A DNA stretch of 64,000 nt from Candidula unifasciata (GCA_905116865.2 CAJHNH020006634.1:124001-188000); one strand, 5' to 3'; numbered from the stretch's first letter, positions 1-10,424 are shown. Notes: a model not told the origin generated them from the letters alone. Numbers and translations: made by a program.

Positions 1-736
1 AAACCTCACTCCGAGGTATGTCATCACATTTGTTCTCGTCGAAATTTCTTCGCTGCTTTCCACTGCTGATACTTTACAATATGCGTGTTCAAGAAGAACC
101 GCGTTACTAAGGCTTTCGAGGGGTCGTTGGGAGATGCGACCAAGTCCACTGCAATCTCTTGACGATCTCTTCCATGTCGATATACCTGCCAATCCCATGC
201 AATTGCCGCTCTGTTATCAACACTGTGTACTTATTGAATAGAACTGGAGACAGGGGAGAACCTTGAGGCAATCCTGGTTACCGGTTTTGAGGATCGACAA
301 CCACACCTAAGTATCACCCATCTCTGAAACAGTGCTGCGGCTACCCAGCGGGGAATAAAGAGAGAGAGAGAGACTTGCAGTTGGAGAAGTACAGTATGTG
401 CACCAAGTATTCAAATGGTACTCTGTTGTACGCATCCTCCAAGTCTAGTTCTGCTGCACAGGTCTCTTCTCTCATCCGAAAATCTTCACAGACGAAAACT
501 GGTGCATTGAGCCATGTCTCTTTGCTTCGTCTTAATTCTGCAAGTGTGGGTGGTAACCGCTCATGCTTTTCCAAGTCATCAGCAAGTCTACGTGAAATAA
601 TTGTCCACAGAAGCTTGTCCTTATGGTAATGATTCTGTAGCCACTGATAATGGAATGGTCTTGATTTGTTTTGGTAATGGTAGTAGGTAGATATGTAGCC
701 ATTCCTCTTTGATTTGACCACTTCTGATGGTGACGT
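1..736 (-). mobile_element. Non-LTR retrotransposon reverse transcriptase relic (3' part)
   Basis: Read on the minus strand, this stretch encodes broken pieces of a reverse transcriptase. At about 620-400 the frame gives DLEDAYNRVPFEYL, the catalytic-aspartate motif A region of a jockey-like RT. At about 280-230 another frame gives GLPQGSPLSPVLFNKYT, motif B. Near 720-640 an 'IPKxNQD...GYR' type block corresponds to the start of the RT core. The pieces lie in the expected order but in different frames, so the copy is dead. Its upstream part continues at 1797-1960 on the other side of a younger insertion. The clade is not certain; the motifs resemble jockey/CR1-superfamily elements common in marine invertebrates. 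Confidence 0.75.
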
Positions 737-1796
737 AACATCAGAAGCTTTGGGAAATCATGAGGAATATGGGCTTTCCATCACATATAGTGCAGCTCAT
801 TAAAATGCTCTATCAAGACCAACAAGCAGCAGTCAGAATAGATGGAGAGACATCAGACTGGTTTGGCATCAAGCAAGGAGTCCGTCAGGGATGTGTGCTG
901 TCACCGTATTTGTTCAACCTGTACGCCGAAAATATAATGAGAAATGTAAGAGATGATATAAACAAGGAACAATATGATGCCCTAAACATCGGTGGTCATG
1001 AAATACCAGAAATTCGTTATGCTGATGATACAGTATTACTATCAACATCACAAAATGGTTTAGAAAACTTATTAACCTCACTCCAAAGAAATAGTGAAAA
1101 TCATAACTTATTTCTTAACATAGCAAAAACAAAGATAATGCATACAAACAAAACTGCCACGGAGAAGGAAATATATGTTAATGAGGAAAGATTGGAAGTG
1201 GTGGAAAATTTCGAATATCTTGGGTCACTGGTTACCAACAATGGTGACACAATGAAATAAATTAAACGGCGACTATCAATTGCTCTTCAAAGACTAAAAC
1301 AACTGAATAAATTATGGAATTGTACAGATAGAATTACAAAGGTCAGATTTTTAAGAGCATGCATCTTTCCCATTGCAACATACGCCTGTGAGACCTGGAC
1401 ACTTACTAAACAAGCGGAACAGCGCAAAAATGCATTTGAATATAAATGTTACAGACAGGTTCTAAGAATATCTTGGGTAAAGAAAAGAACAAATGCATCC
1501 ATACTTCAAGAGCTGAATATTGAAGAGGGTTGGCTAGTGAAGACAATAAAACAAAGAAAATTGAAATATTTTGGTCACTTGAAACGTCATGGAAGTCTAG
1601 AGAGAACAATAATGGAGGGGTATATGCCTGGGAAGAGAGGAAGAGGAAGGCCAAGGAGAAGATGGGTGCAGGATGTGGCAGATGATCTCCAGATGGGTGC
1701 ATCAGACGCAGGACATCTTGCTCAGGATAGGAAGGTTTTCCGGAGGGTTTTTATGGCAGCGAGGTTCCGCGAGGGACATGCTACTGAATGAATGAA
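737..1796 (+). mobile_element. 5'-truncated RTE-type retrotransposon
   Basis: The plus-strand frame from 760 encodes the C-terminal half of an RTE-like reverse transcriptase: GVRQGCVLSPYLFN (motif B), then RYADDTVLL with the catalytic YADD, a NIAKTKIM block, and the C-terminal RLRAC..ATYACETW and GRPRRRWVQDV blocks. One in-frame TAA at 1258-1260 interrupts an otherwise continuous frame to the stop near 1791, so the protein is inactive. The 3' end is a short GAAT tandem, as is usual for RTE elements. The element is bounded by the 12-bp direct repeat TGATGGTGACGT at 725-736 and 1797-1808, so both ends are known. It inserted into the older RT relic on the opposite strand. Confidence 0.88.
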
Positions 1797-1960
1797 TGAT
1801 GGTGACGTTGAACTCTCCTGCTAGTTCTGACATATCGTCCTCTGACGTCTGCAGCATATTAGCGTACTGGATGCTGTCAGTGCCTGGTGGGGTGTTGGAC
1901 GATTTCTTGAGTGTTGTCAGTTGTCCCGTCCAGTTTGCATACTTGTATAATACCAATATA
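1797..1960 (-). mobile_element. Upstream part of the interrupted RT relic
   Basis: Minus-strand translation from 1956 gives an open frame ending in ELAGEFNVTI. This joins in frame across the insertion to the following RSGQIKEEWLH block at 736-690. It is the N-terminal RT flank of the same element described at 1-736, separated from it by the RTE insertion. No initiation region is recognisable upstream. Confidence 0.6.
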
Positions 1961-1999
1961 CAGTACAGGCTCTATTCTCGAGCTTTTTCCATAACTGGA

Positions 2000-2790
2000 G
2001 GGTGGTGGGGGAGTTTTTAGAGGACAACGAAAAAAACGGGACTGTCTAGTGACTAGTGAAAACGGGACTTATCTATAGCACAGGGTGGGGACGTCATCAG
2101 CCCCCTAGTCCATACTGGAGACGGTTGGTGTAACTCGATCGCTCGGGAAACGGTTTCTCCAGTAAACCTGGAGATGAGAGACACACACCAACCGGCCTCT
2201 AGTTGAGACGGTGGCCAGATAAGTGAAGAAGGCATTGATCAAAGTGCCCACATCAAATAGCTTTGGACTGCTGAAATTACAGCACTCCTAACATTCCCAT
2301 AAGCGCTCCGTGAAGTCATGGAATTGATGAATAAAATAAGTTGGCTTCAGTAAACCAGCTAACGCTAATTATGCCGGGGGGGGGGGGGGGGGGGGCTCCT
2401 CAGCCTTTTCCTTAAATATTTGGGGCAGGGGGCTCAAGAGACCTTGGTTCCGGCGCCTATGGCCATAAAGCCCCTATCGTTTTAAATCACACAAAGTAAT
2501 CTGAAGAAAAAAAAAAATTTGAATATACACACATACCCCTGTTTAGTTTATGGGTAATAAAATCGCTGTGTCCTTTTTTTTTAATTAAAAGAAATATTAA
2601 CGAACGTGTTTGCAAAATCACATAAATTATTTTATTGAATCCCCTAAAAGGCTAAAGTTACAACTCAGAACATTAAAAAAGATTTAATGAATGTAAAATA
2701 TATTAAAAGAATACTGCATCTAAAATTCTATAAAAGAAAATTGAATTGTGGCGAGGAAAAAAAAAAGGAATGTTTGAGGCCGATTGTGAG
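2000..2790. other. Non-coding stretch with a G20 tract
   Basis: No gene is recognised. 2376-2395 is a run of 20 G. Around 2270-2330 there is a short stretch like the 3' UTR of the RNase H-bearing retrotransposon family seen again near 12,560, 34,950 and 48,350 (shared 'cccataagcgctccgt' type words). The rest is AT-rich without coding signal. Confidence 0.4.
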
Positions 2791-3060
2791 GCTCCAAGAT
2801 ATAACTTATCTAGCGTGTACCTAAATGCAACCCTGCCAACAGACGACTCCAAGATGTAGCTTATCTGGAGTATACCTAAACGCAACCCTGTCGGTAGAAC
2901 AGAGGTTCCAAGATGTAGTTTATCTAGCGTGTACCTAAACGCAACCCTGTCGTAGAACAGAGGCTCCAATATATAGCTTATCTAGCGTGTACCTAAACGC
3001 AACCCTGTCAGTAGAACAGAGGCGCCAAGATGTAGCTTATCTAGCGTATACCGATGTCGT
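2790..3060. repeat. 59-bp tandem repeat, block 1
   Basis: About five copies of a 59-bp unit containing 'gatgtagcttatctagcgt', then 'acctaaacgcaaccctgtc' and 'gtagaacagaggctccaa'. The start-to-start distances I counted are 54, 59, 58 and 59. A second block of the same unit occurs at about 4358-4505. Confidence 0.85.
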
Positions 3061-4357
3061 GAGGTGAGCAGCCAACCCTACACAATGGACGAGTCGCGAC
3101 TCTGACTTCCCTCGCGCTCAGTCAAATTTCAAACTTAAACCCGTCCGGAAGGGTATATAGTCCCTTATATTGATATATACCTTAATATGGTAATATATTC
3201 ATTTCTAGACCCTCTAGTTGCTTTGATAAATCTTCATTTTCAAACTTGCAACTGTAGGTTGACGATTTCTGGTAATTTATTTAGAAATTCCTGTAAACCG
3301 GTTTACTCCTTGGGCAGGAATACAGGGGACTTCTTTCCTGGAGACGCTAGTTTAGTTTTGAAAAAAAAAAAGATTCTTTCGCCTGATCCCAAAGTGTCTA
3401 GACGTGTATACAGTCTTTGTAGAAATTGGCGCATTCAAAGTTCCATTTCTATCTTGGAAGAATTCCTAAGCTTGGGATGATACCTCCTTAGAGATCAGGC
3501 AGACGAATCACAGTCCAGCCAACAACCACCAACCCATACCATTCTGTGCACCAAGCAGATCCAAAAGTCCTGTATACTGTGCCACTACCTCAACATGGCA
3601 AGAGCTTTGTTGGGCTCTTATGCATTTATTGTGTCATCACCTGTGAGACCGACAGTGGGCATCACAGTCTCCAAGAGCTTTGTTGGGCTCCTAGGCAGTT
3701 CCTGTGTCCTCGCTCGTGACAATCAGCTTGTACCAGATCAAATCAAGGCCCAACTACTGATTGAGTCAACTACAGTCGAATCACCATGGACTGAGGGGAG
3801 CATAGACCTACGACTGGGCTAAGTGATCTTTTATTCACATTACATGCTCTCTTCCCACAGCACCTTAAAAGTCCGATGATGAACTCATGTACTCCTCAAG
3901 ACTACATCTGGCTGCTTCAATATCTGGGTTGTGTAAATGTTTCCTTGGCTCCATTCACTGAACTCTTGTTGATCTATTCATTATTATATGTATATATTGT
4001 ACTAATTACATGCACACATTTTCATGGCTGACTTGGGTGTCCCTATTTCACCCCATTCTAACTGTCTAGCTTTGATGTTTGTGTGAGTAATAAGTGTTAT
4101 CTGTGTTAACATGGCTATGATAGTATACTATCATAACCTGGGGGGGGGGGGGGTGTCCAGCCAAGTGTGCTTAGGAATATTATATATTTTGTAGTGCCAA
4201 TACTTGAGTTGCCCTACTCCTGAAATAAGTTGAGCGTATATTGGCCACGGGGCATCCCTTAGACCAATACGACTCAACAAAATTATTTCAGAGTGCTGTT
4301 GGTTCTAAAGGAGAAATCCTTAAATCAGGCACGCGACAGGAGCGATATGTGACAACC
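3060..4357. other. Degenerate repeat-like sequence between the two 59-bp blocks
   Basis: No gene is recognised. A phrase 'aagagctttgttgggctc' occurs twice, at about 3600 and 3675. A perfect 20-bp palindrome lies at 4116-4135, followed by 14 G at 4140-4153 and then 'tgtccagcc'. A G tract followed by TGT could be a decayed polypurine tract and LTR start, but no integrase, RT or paired LTR was found. Confidence 0.35.
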
Positions 4358-4505
4358 GAAACGCAACCCTGTCGGCAGAACAGAGGCACCAGGATGTAGC
4401 TTATCTAGCGTATACCGAAGCGCAATCCTGCCGGCAGAACAGAGAGGTCAAGATGTAGCTTATCTAGCGTATACCGAAACACAATCCTGTCGGCAGAATA
4501 GACTA
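4358..4505. repeat. 59-bp tandem repeat, block 2
   Basis: About two and a half copies of the unit found at 2790-3060, in the same orientation. The last copy ends at 'cggcagaatagac'. Several positions ('gtataccgaa' in place of 'gtgtacctaa') match the last copy of block 1 better than its first copies. Confidence 0.8.
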
Positions 4506-4804
4506 TTCCTGGAGAAGACAGTGACTACATAAATAATAACTAAGGGAAGTAATTAGCAATAGTTACTTATGGCAATCATATTTATCTGCGAATTGCATGT
4601 AGTTAATGCAAAACCGTATATAATAGTAATTAAAATGAATTTATTTTTTTCTGCAAACAAGCAATTTATATTAATGCGAGCCAATTTAGAAAATGTAAAC
4701 ATTTGAAAAATTGTCAAATACGATTTTTTAATGAAAAATTGTATAATACGATTTTTTTTCTTTAATTTAGTTTCGAATTATCATTTTCCCTGTGTGGGTT
4801 CGGG

Positions 4805-5022
4805 GTAAACGTATAGACCATGCTTGTGGGATGCAATTTGTAGTTATTTCGAAGCCCCACCCTGGCCCTTGCTGGGTGCCCTAAATATAACCGGACCTTA
4901 AATGTGGCCTAACGGCTGAATGGAGTTTCCAGGAGCTCTCCACGAGTGATCCTCATCCGCATGGCAGCACATTATGTCACCGGGTGTTTATCGCCTGTGT
5001 GATGTCCTAGTGGGGTAAAACT
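4805..5022 (+). repeat. SINE family 2 copy
   Basis: Copy of a dispersed repeat of about 200 bp also present at 5365-5568, 12883-13063 (minus) and 51700-51905. Shared landmarks are 'ccaccctggc', 'ctctccac...gtgatcctcatccgcatgg', 'gggtgtttatcgc' and 'gatgtcctagtggggta'. The 5' part may descend from a tRNA (a B-box-like 'tttcgaagcccc'), but this is weak. Confidence 0.75.
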
Positions 5023-5044
5023 AAGAATGAAGAAGAGGGAAAAA

Positions 5045-5325
5045 GGTTCCGGGTCCTATTATAGGGAAAACAAGAATAGACCCACTGCCTACCCAAAAGC
5101 ATATTGTGAGTGTCGACTAGCTGGGAGCTTCCTTCGAAGTCGGAGTACATCTGCCTGAGAAGCAAGGAATCAACAGTCTGCACACAAATGAGTCATATCT
5201 GTGGATGCACACGCAACACTCAGGTTCCGAAACAGGACTGCAGTCCAGAAGTGGACGAACAACCAAAACCTTCCGCCGCAGTTTACAGCCGGTGAAGGCG
5301 AATAAAATAATAATAATAATAATTT
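5045..5325 (+). repeat. SINE family 1 copy (GAA/AAT-tailed)
   Basis: Nearly full copy of the commonest dispersed repeat in the window. The consensus is about 284 bp: head 'ccctgtgtgggttccggggcc', middle 'gtcgtaagagtcgactaatt' and 'tgcctgagaggcaaggaacc', 3' part 'caacactcaggttctggaac' and 'cagaactttccgc', then a (GAA)n tail. This copy ends in an AAT run instead. Confidence 0.85.
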
Positions 5326-5364
5326 TATTTAAAATGTTATTATGGCCTTCGTCTAAACGTCATA

Positions 5365-5568
5365 CATAATACGATAGCCCTTGTGAAATGCAATTATTCG
5401 CTATTTTGAAGCCTCGCCCTGGCTGTTATCAGAGTCCCAAATATAACTCAACGGTTGAACGGCGTTTCCGAGACCTCTCCACGGGTGATCCTCAGCCGCA
5501 TGGTGGCACCTTGTGCCACCGGGTGTTTATCGCTCTGTTTGATGTCATGGTAGGGTAAAATTTACTAA
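5365..5568 (+). repeat. SINE family 2 copy
   Basis: Second nearby copy of the repeat at 4805-5022, same orientation, about 75-80% similar by eye. It ends at 'atggtagggtaaaattt'. It lies about 320 bp upstream of the MSH4 start codon. Confidence 0.75.
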
Positions 5569-5887
5569 CATAATACGACAAACTATTGCTTCATTAGAAC
5601 CCTTTCCGACGGTGGAATTTTTTTAAAGCTGGCATATAAATGTGTTTTGGCAGAAAAAAGAAAGTTCGCATGATTCGCGGAAAAAACGTGGCACACTGAA
5701 AGAAAAGTAAAGGTCATTTTTGAAGAAAAATGAGAAACAAGCCAATCTGCAGCAGTCACAAAACATTGTTTGAAACGTAAAGCCGTGTTTTTCGCTAGTT
5801 CAATCTAATTATAAAATTAGTAATACAGCTATTTTAATGAAACTATTTCTAATGTCTTAAAGCTGAAGAAAAAAGACAACTTGAAAA

Positions 5888-8581
5888 ATGACTTTTAAAC
5901 AACCGAAATATTTGTTTGGCCTTCTGGAAACTCCAAGTGATGTTGAAACTTCGAAATCAAAAGTGGCTGTATCATCTTCACCATCTAGTACTTGTTATCC
6001 CTCAGATTCAACCGGTAGCTGCAAACTTCAACAGCTTCATAAAGGCGTGAGTCCAAATTCGGTTACATCTGGCAGAACTCCACCAGCTGGAGACAGCACT
6101 GCACACACTGGGTCATCGTTGACCAAAACTCCTGTCAACTCTGGCTGTACATGGGCCAAAACTGTGAAATGTTATAGTTCAACAAATACTCCTTACACAT
6201 CGTCCAGCACATTGTCAAACACTGGCGCTAGCACACTTGTTGCTGTGGTTGAAGGCAGAGGTCAGGCTAGGGGAGAAGTAGGTGTCACCAGCATTGATTT
6301 GAAACAGCCAGTGCTAACACTGTCACAGTTCTGTGACAATCAGACGTATACCATGACACTAGCAAAAATGCAGCTTCTGAACCCATTAGAGATTCTACTG
6401 CCAAGTACTCTGTGTGAAAATGCAAATAATAGTAAACTCTTCAGCCAGTTAACTAAGAACTTTCCAAATGTTCAGATATCATCAGTTCAGAGGCGTTATT
6501 TTAATGAAAGTTGTGGTCTGCAATATATAAAACACTTATGTGCTGCAGAGTACAAGTCAATAGAGCTTCAAATAGTATCAAAATACTACTGTTTAGCAAC
6601 TACAGCTGCTTTGTTGAAGTATGTAGAGTTTATTCAGAATGTGGTCTTTGCACCAAATTCACTGAAGATAGTTTTTAAGGGCTGTGAACACAGCACAGTG
6701 ATAGATTCAGCAACTGTAAAGAATTTGGAACTGCTGCAAAATTTGAGAGATTCAACAAGCAGACATACATTATTCGGCATTCTCAATTTTACTAGAACTG
6801 TTGGGGGATGCAGACTTTTGAAGTCTAACATACTTCAGCCACCAAATGATGAAGAGACCATTCGATTAAGACAAGACGCTGTCGCTGAACTTATTGAAAA
6901 AGGAGATATTTTTTCAAATTTACAGTTAGTGGTTAGTAAGTTTGTCGACATTGGTCACATTATCAGCGTCTGTGTTCAAATTCCCAAGCAGGATACTGTG
7001 AAAATGGCCGAAAATAAATTGACCTGTGTTATATTACTAAAACATGTACTGCAGTTGGTTGATCCTTTCATGGAAAACCTGTCTTATTATGAAAACCGGT
7101 TGCTTAAAATTTATTGCAAGGCTTTGAGAGATCAACGTTTTAAAACAGTTTTGGACAAAATAAATGAAGTTATTGAAGAAGGAGCTCAGTACCATAAAGG
7201 TAATTTGCAACACCATGTTCAAAAATGCATGTTTATTAAATCCCAGAAAAATGGACTACTAGATGTGGCACGAAGAACATACTCAGAATTGGTAGATGAT
7301 ATGGAGAACTATATAAGACAACTGGCAGAGAGCCACAAGTTACCATTACGTTCCGCCTACAGCAGCTTGCGAGGTTTTCACATTCAGATGTCCATTTTTG
7401 AAGATAAAGGATATAGAAATAATGGGACATTTTCAGAAAAACTACCTCATATATTTATCAAAGCTTCGAAATGCAAGAATACTGTCAGTTTTACAACAAT
7501 GGATCTTCTTCAACTTAATGAACGAATGAAGTCTGCTTTGAATGAAATCTACAACATGGCTAATGTTGTGGTGACTGATTTAATGACTCAGATATATGAA
7601 TATATGGGCTGCCTTTATCAGTTGTCTGACATAGTATCAATGACTGACATGCTGCTTGCCTTTGCCAGTGCTGCTTCCCTTTCATCTTATGTGTGCCCAG
7701 AACTCACAGATACGCTTGCTATTAAACAAGGTCTTCATCCAATACTTCACAAGATTAGCATGGAAACAGCTGTTCCAAATGACACATATGCATCAGAACA
7801 TTGTAATTTTGTGATCATAACTGGTCCAAATATGGGAGGGAAATCAACTTACTTAAAGCAGATTGCTTTGTTGCAAATCATGGCACAAATAGGCTCCTTT
7901 GTGCCAGCGCAATACGCATCTTTCCGCATTACAAGCCAAATTTTTAGCCGAATTGGCTGCGATGATGATATAGAGTCAAACTCGTCAACATTCACCTTAG
8001 AGATGATGGAAACCAATTACATTCTCCAAAATATTGCTGACAACAGCCTTGTCATTGTTGATGAACTTGGAAAAGGAACTAGTGTGGAAGAAGGAGTGGG
8101 GATCAGTTGGGCCATTGCTGAACATCTTTCAAAAAAGAAGGCATACACCTTTTTTGTCACACACTTCAAGCAGCTGACTCTGCTAAACAGTTACAATCCA
8201 AACATTGTGAATTACCACTTTGAAGCTTGCAGAACCTTTACGTCTGAGAATAACTGTCATCAAGTTTCATATCCACATGTCCTGACCAGAGGTGCAACCC
8301 AAGACAATCATTATGGTCTGCTACTTGTGGAGTTATCACCAATGCCTTTAACTGTGATATCAGATGCTAAGAAGATAGCTGCACAAATTGAGACACAACG
8401 AAGCAGCATTCTGGCTGGCACCACACGTCAAGGAAAGCGACATGCAATGTTCAGTTTAGGTACAAGAGTTATCCAGGTTGCAAAAAGTTCCAAAATGAAT
8501 GAAAGTTCTCTGAAAGTGTATTTAAAAAATTTACATAAGATCTACCTTGAAGATATTAACAGAACAAATGATCTACCTTGA
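5888..8581 (+). CDS. MSH4: MutS homologue MSH4, intronless
   Basis: MSH4 pairs with MSH5 as a clamp on meiotic recombination intermediates and promotes crossovers; it does not repair mismatches. The 897-aa product is close to human MSH4 (936 aa) and aligns along its whole length. Residues 1-110 are a Ser/Thr-rich tail. AVVEGRGQARGEVG near 118 begins the conserved part, followed by the connector, the core/lever (VQIPKQDTV, LKYVEFIQN) and the ATPase. Walker A is GPNMGGKST at 646-654, Walker B is VDELGKGT with D725, and the VTHF histidine follows. DELGKGT replaces the usual DELGRGT. An in-frame TGA two codons before the ATG fixes the start. The whole gene is one exon, although its neighbours are intron-rich, which suggests origin through a processed transcript. 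No frameshift or stop is seen. The C-terminus lies in a 31-bp tandem triplication. Confidence 0.96.
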   Translation: MTFKQPKYLFGLLETPSDVETSKSKVAVSSSPSSTCYPSDSTGSCKLQQLHKGVSPNSVTSGRTPPAGDSTAHTGSSLTKTPVNSGCTWAKTVKCYSSTNTPYTSSSTLSNTGASTLVAVVEGRGQARGEVGVTSIDLKQPVLTLSQFCDNQTYTMTLAKMQLLNPLEILLPSTLCENANNSKLFSQLTKNFPNVQISSVQRRYFNESCGLQYIKHLCAAEYKSIELQIVSKYYCLATTAALLKYVEFIQNVVFAPNSLKIVFKGCEHSTVIDSATVKNLELLQNLRDSTSRHTLFGILNFTRTVGGCRLLKSNILQPPNDEETIRLRQDAVAELIEKGDIFSNLQLVVSKFVDIGHIISVCVQIPKQDTVKMAENKLTCVILLKHVLQLVDPFMENLSYYENRLLKIYCKALRDQRFKTVLDKINEVIEEGAQYHKGNLQHHVQKCMFIKSQKNGLLDVARRTYSELVDDMENYIRQLAESHKLPLRSAYSSLRGFHIQMSIFEDKGYRNNGTFSEKLPHIFIKASKCKNTVSFTTMDLLQLNERMKSALNEIYNMANVVVTDLMTQIYEYMGCLYQLSDIVSMTDMLLAFASAASLSSYVCPELTDTLAIKQGLHPILHKISMETAVPNDTYASEHCNFVIITGPNMGGKSTYLKQIALLQIMAQIGSFVPAQYASFRITSQIFSRIGCDDDIESNSSTFTLEMMETNYILQNIADNSLVIVDELGKGTSVEEGVGISWAIAEHLSKKKAYTFFVTHFKQLTLLNSYNPNIVNYHFEACRTFTSENNCHQVSYPHVLTRGATQDNHYGLLLVELSPMPLTVISDAKKIAAQIETQRSSILAGTTRQGKRHAMFSLGTRVIQVAKSSKMNESSLKVYLKNLHKIYLEDINRTNDLP

Positions 8582-8640
8582 CGATGTTAACAGAACTAAT
8601 GATCTACCTTGAAGATATTAACAGAACTAATGATCTACCA
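8540..8640. repeat. 31-bp tandem triplication at the MSH4 stop codon
   Basis: Units at 8540-8570, 8571-8601 and 8602-8632 begin 'atctaccttgaagatatta' and are followed by a partial fourth copy. The unit is not a multiple of three, so the second copy reads in a new frame and supplies the TGA at 8579-8581. Confidence 0.9.
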
Positions 8641-8649
8641 TAATCTAAA

Positions 8650-9243
8650 GATTAATCTATTAAAGTTTGAAATGTCAAAAAGACAGCAACAAAAAATGCC
8701 ACTCGCAATCAATACTTGAAAAAAGATACAAATATACAATTTGCTAGTAGTCTTAGGACAGTTGGTGTGGGATGCTAGACATTTCATTTTGCATCACATA
8801 AAAACATTCAACGCTCATATTTTACTAGATATCTTTCACTGTAAAATCCAACAAATATTTTCTGATTACTCACATCTAAGACTCATAGGTCTCAATAGGC
8901 TCTCTTTACCTCTTCAGATTTGTCAGGTATCTACCATCTGTGCGCCTTTCCCACTGTCTCTTCCACCCCACCCCGTATCCCACATCCCACCCCGTATCCC
9001 ACATCGTCTTCTGCACACCTGATTTAATAGCAGTCCTTTTTTGCTTCCACTTCGATGTCTCATTCACTCATGTCCCCTTTGTCCTGCAACTAAAAAGGAC
9101 CGAAAACCGGAGCTAGGTCGTGAGGTACCATTATCGTACCTACTCACATACCTCAATGCCTCTGTCTACCATTGTCTTAAACTATTATACCCTTTACATG
9201 GCAGAAAATTCGGAAAACTAGCCATAGACAAACCTGCATACAG

Positions 9244-9275
<32 letters not shown>

Positions 9276-9540
9276 GAGAGAGATTATTATTACCATTATT
9301 TATAGATCTTTGTGAATTCTTGATATTTTGAACATGTCGGATTCTTTAGCGGATTTACTTCAGTCAAGAAATGTTTGATGTAGACTGCTAGAAATTGTCG
9401 CCTGGCCTCCGTCTTAACTATAGACCGGTTGTGAAGATAGAGATGACTGCAGTCAAGCGAATACCAAGAAATTAATCCAGTGAACTGTGACTAAAAAGCT
9501 TAACGAAATGGGGAAGCAGAACAACGTGCACAAAGCACAC
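8650..9540. other. Intergenic stretch downstream of MSH4
   Basis: No gene is recognised. An ATTAAA at about 8659 could serve as the MSH4 polyadenylation signal. 9244-9282 is a GA microsatellite. Short direct repeats 'ccaccccgtatcccacatc' occur near 8965-9005. Confidence 0.4.
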
Positions 9541-9654
9541 AAATCGACGTTTCGGCCCGACATTTCTCTACACGAACTAAGTACACAACAAAAAACAATG
9601 TTGCTGTGTAGTTAGTTCATGCCTAGAGAAGCCCTTGCCGAAACGTCGTTTTGG
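9541..9654. repeat. 110-bp inverted-repeat hairpin (MITE-like)
   Basis: The left arm beginning 'tcgacgtttcggccc' and the right arm ending 'ccgaaacgtcg' are imperfect reverse complements over about 50 bp ('tttctctacacgaactaagt' against 'agttagttcatgcctagaga'), with almost no loop. No coding capacity. A related 'cgcgtttcggcccacga' word is present at about 14,708. Confidence 0.7.
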
Positions 9655-10029
9655 TCTCAGTTCAGTTGATTAATTTCTTATAAGCCGGTTGGCGTGTTTT
9701 TGTCTTTCATTTCCAGGTTTACTGAAAAAACCGTTTCCAAGCTATAGAATGAGTCACACCATAGTCTAAAGGCTTTGTCAGAACATCTCTTCCTTCGTTA
9801 CCAGTACTTGTATACACAGGCCATTGATCTTCCTTCCACAGGTCCCTGTCTCATTGTTGTGTATGATCTTCCATGCTGTCTCACTGTCAGGAATTATTTG
9901 TGTTACTTTATAAATAAATTATTTAAAATAAAATGGGAGTGAGAGAGAGACAGAGAAGAAAAAGGATAAAGGAGAAAGAGATCATAGAGAGGAGCGAGAG
10001 AGAGGGAGGAGGTGGAAAGGAAGAAACAA

Positions 10030-10240
10030 TCAGTCCAACAGTCTGTTCATTTCCCAACACACCGGCATAACCTGGAGAAAACATCCAACTTCAGAGAACC
10101 TCTTGAGCGATGCTTGCCACTCTGCACGCAAAATACCTGTCTCCTTTTTTCCAGCAGTGCTCTGTGAATCAGTTACAACCACGACAAATGTGCAGAGCCT
10201 CAGGAAGGCTGCAATGGCCGCCTCCGCCTCCATTCTCAAA
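10030..10240 (-). mobile_element. Retrotransposon RNase H fragment
   Basis: Minus-strand translation gives AEAAIAAFLRL...VVVTDSQSTAGKKETG...RAEWQASLKR, which matches the middle of the RNase H domain of a non-LTR element: the conserved TDSQS aspartate and the RAEWQ block. The same family occurs at 34,920-35,400 and 50,290-51,055. It is a fragment without flanking RT. Confidence 0.6.
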
Positions 10241-10424
10241 CTAGATTACTAGACCAGTGGTCTCCAACATGGAAAAGGGAGGTGGGGGGTTGGGGGGGGG
10301 GGGGGAGGTTCAAGGGGATGTCAAGCAGTTTTGAAATTGAGTGCATTTGTACGTACAATAATTAATTTCATACATTTTTTAAAAATTCAGTTATAAATTA
10401 AATTGGTTCTTTCAAAATAGCTAC

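Noticed and set aside
4140..4357. LTR retrotransposon 3' LTR after a polypurine-like G tract
   Set aside because: No second LTR, primer-binding site or pol domain is visible in the window.
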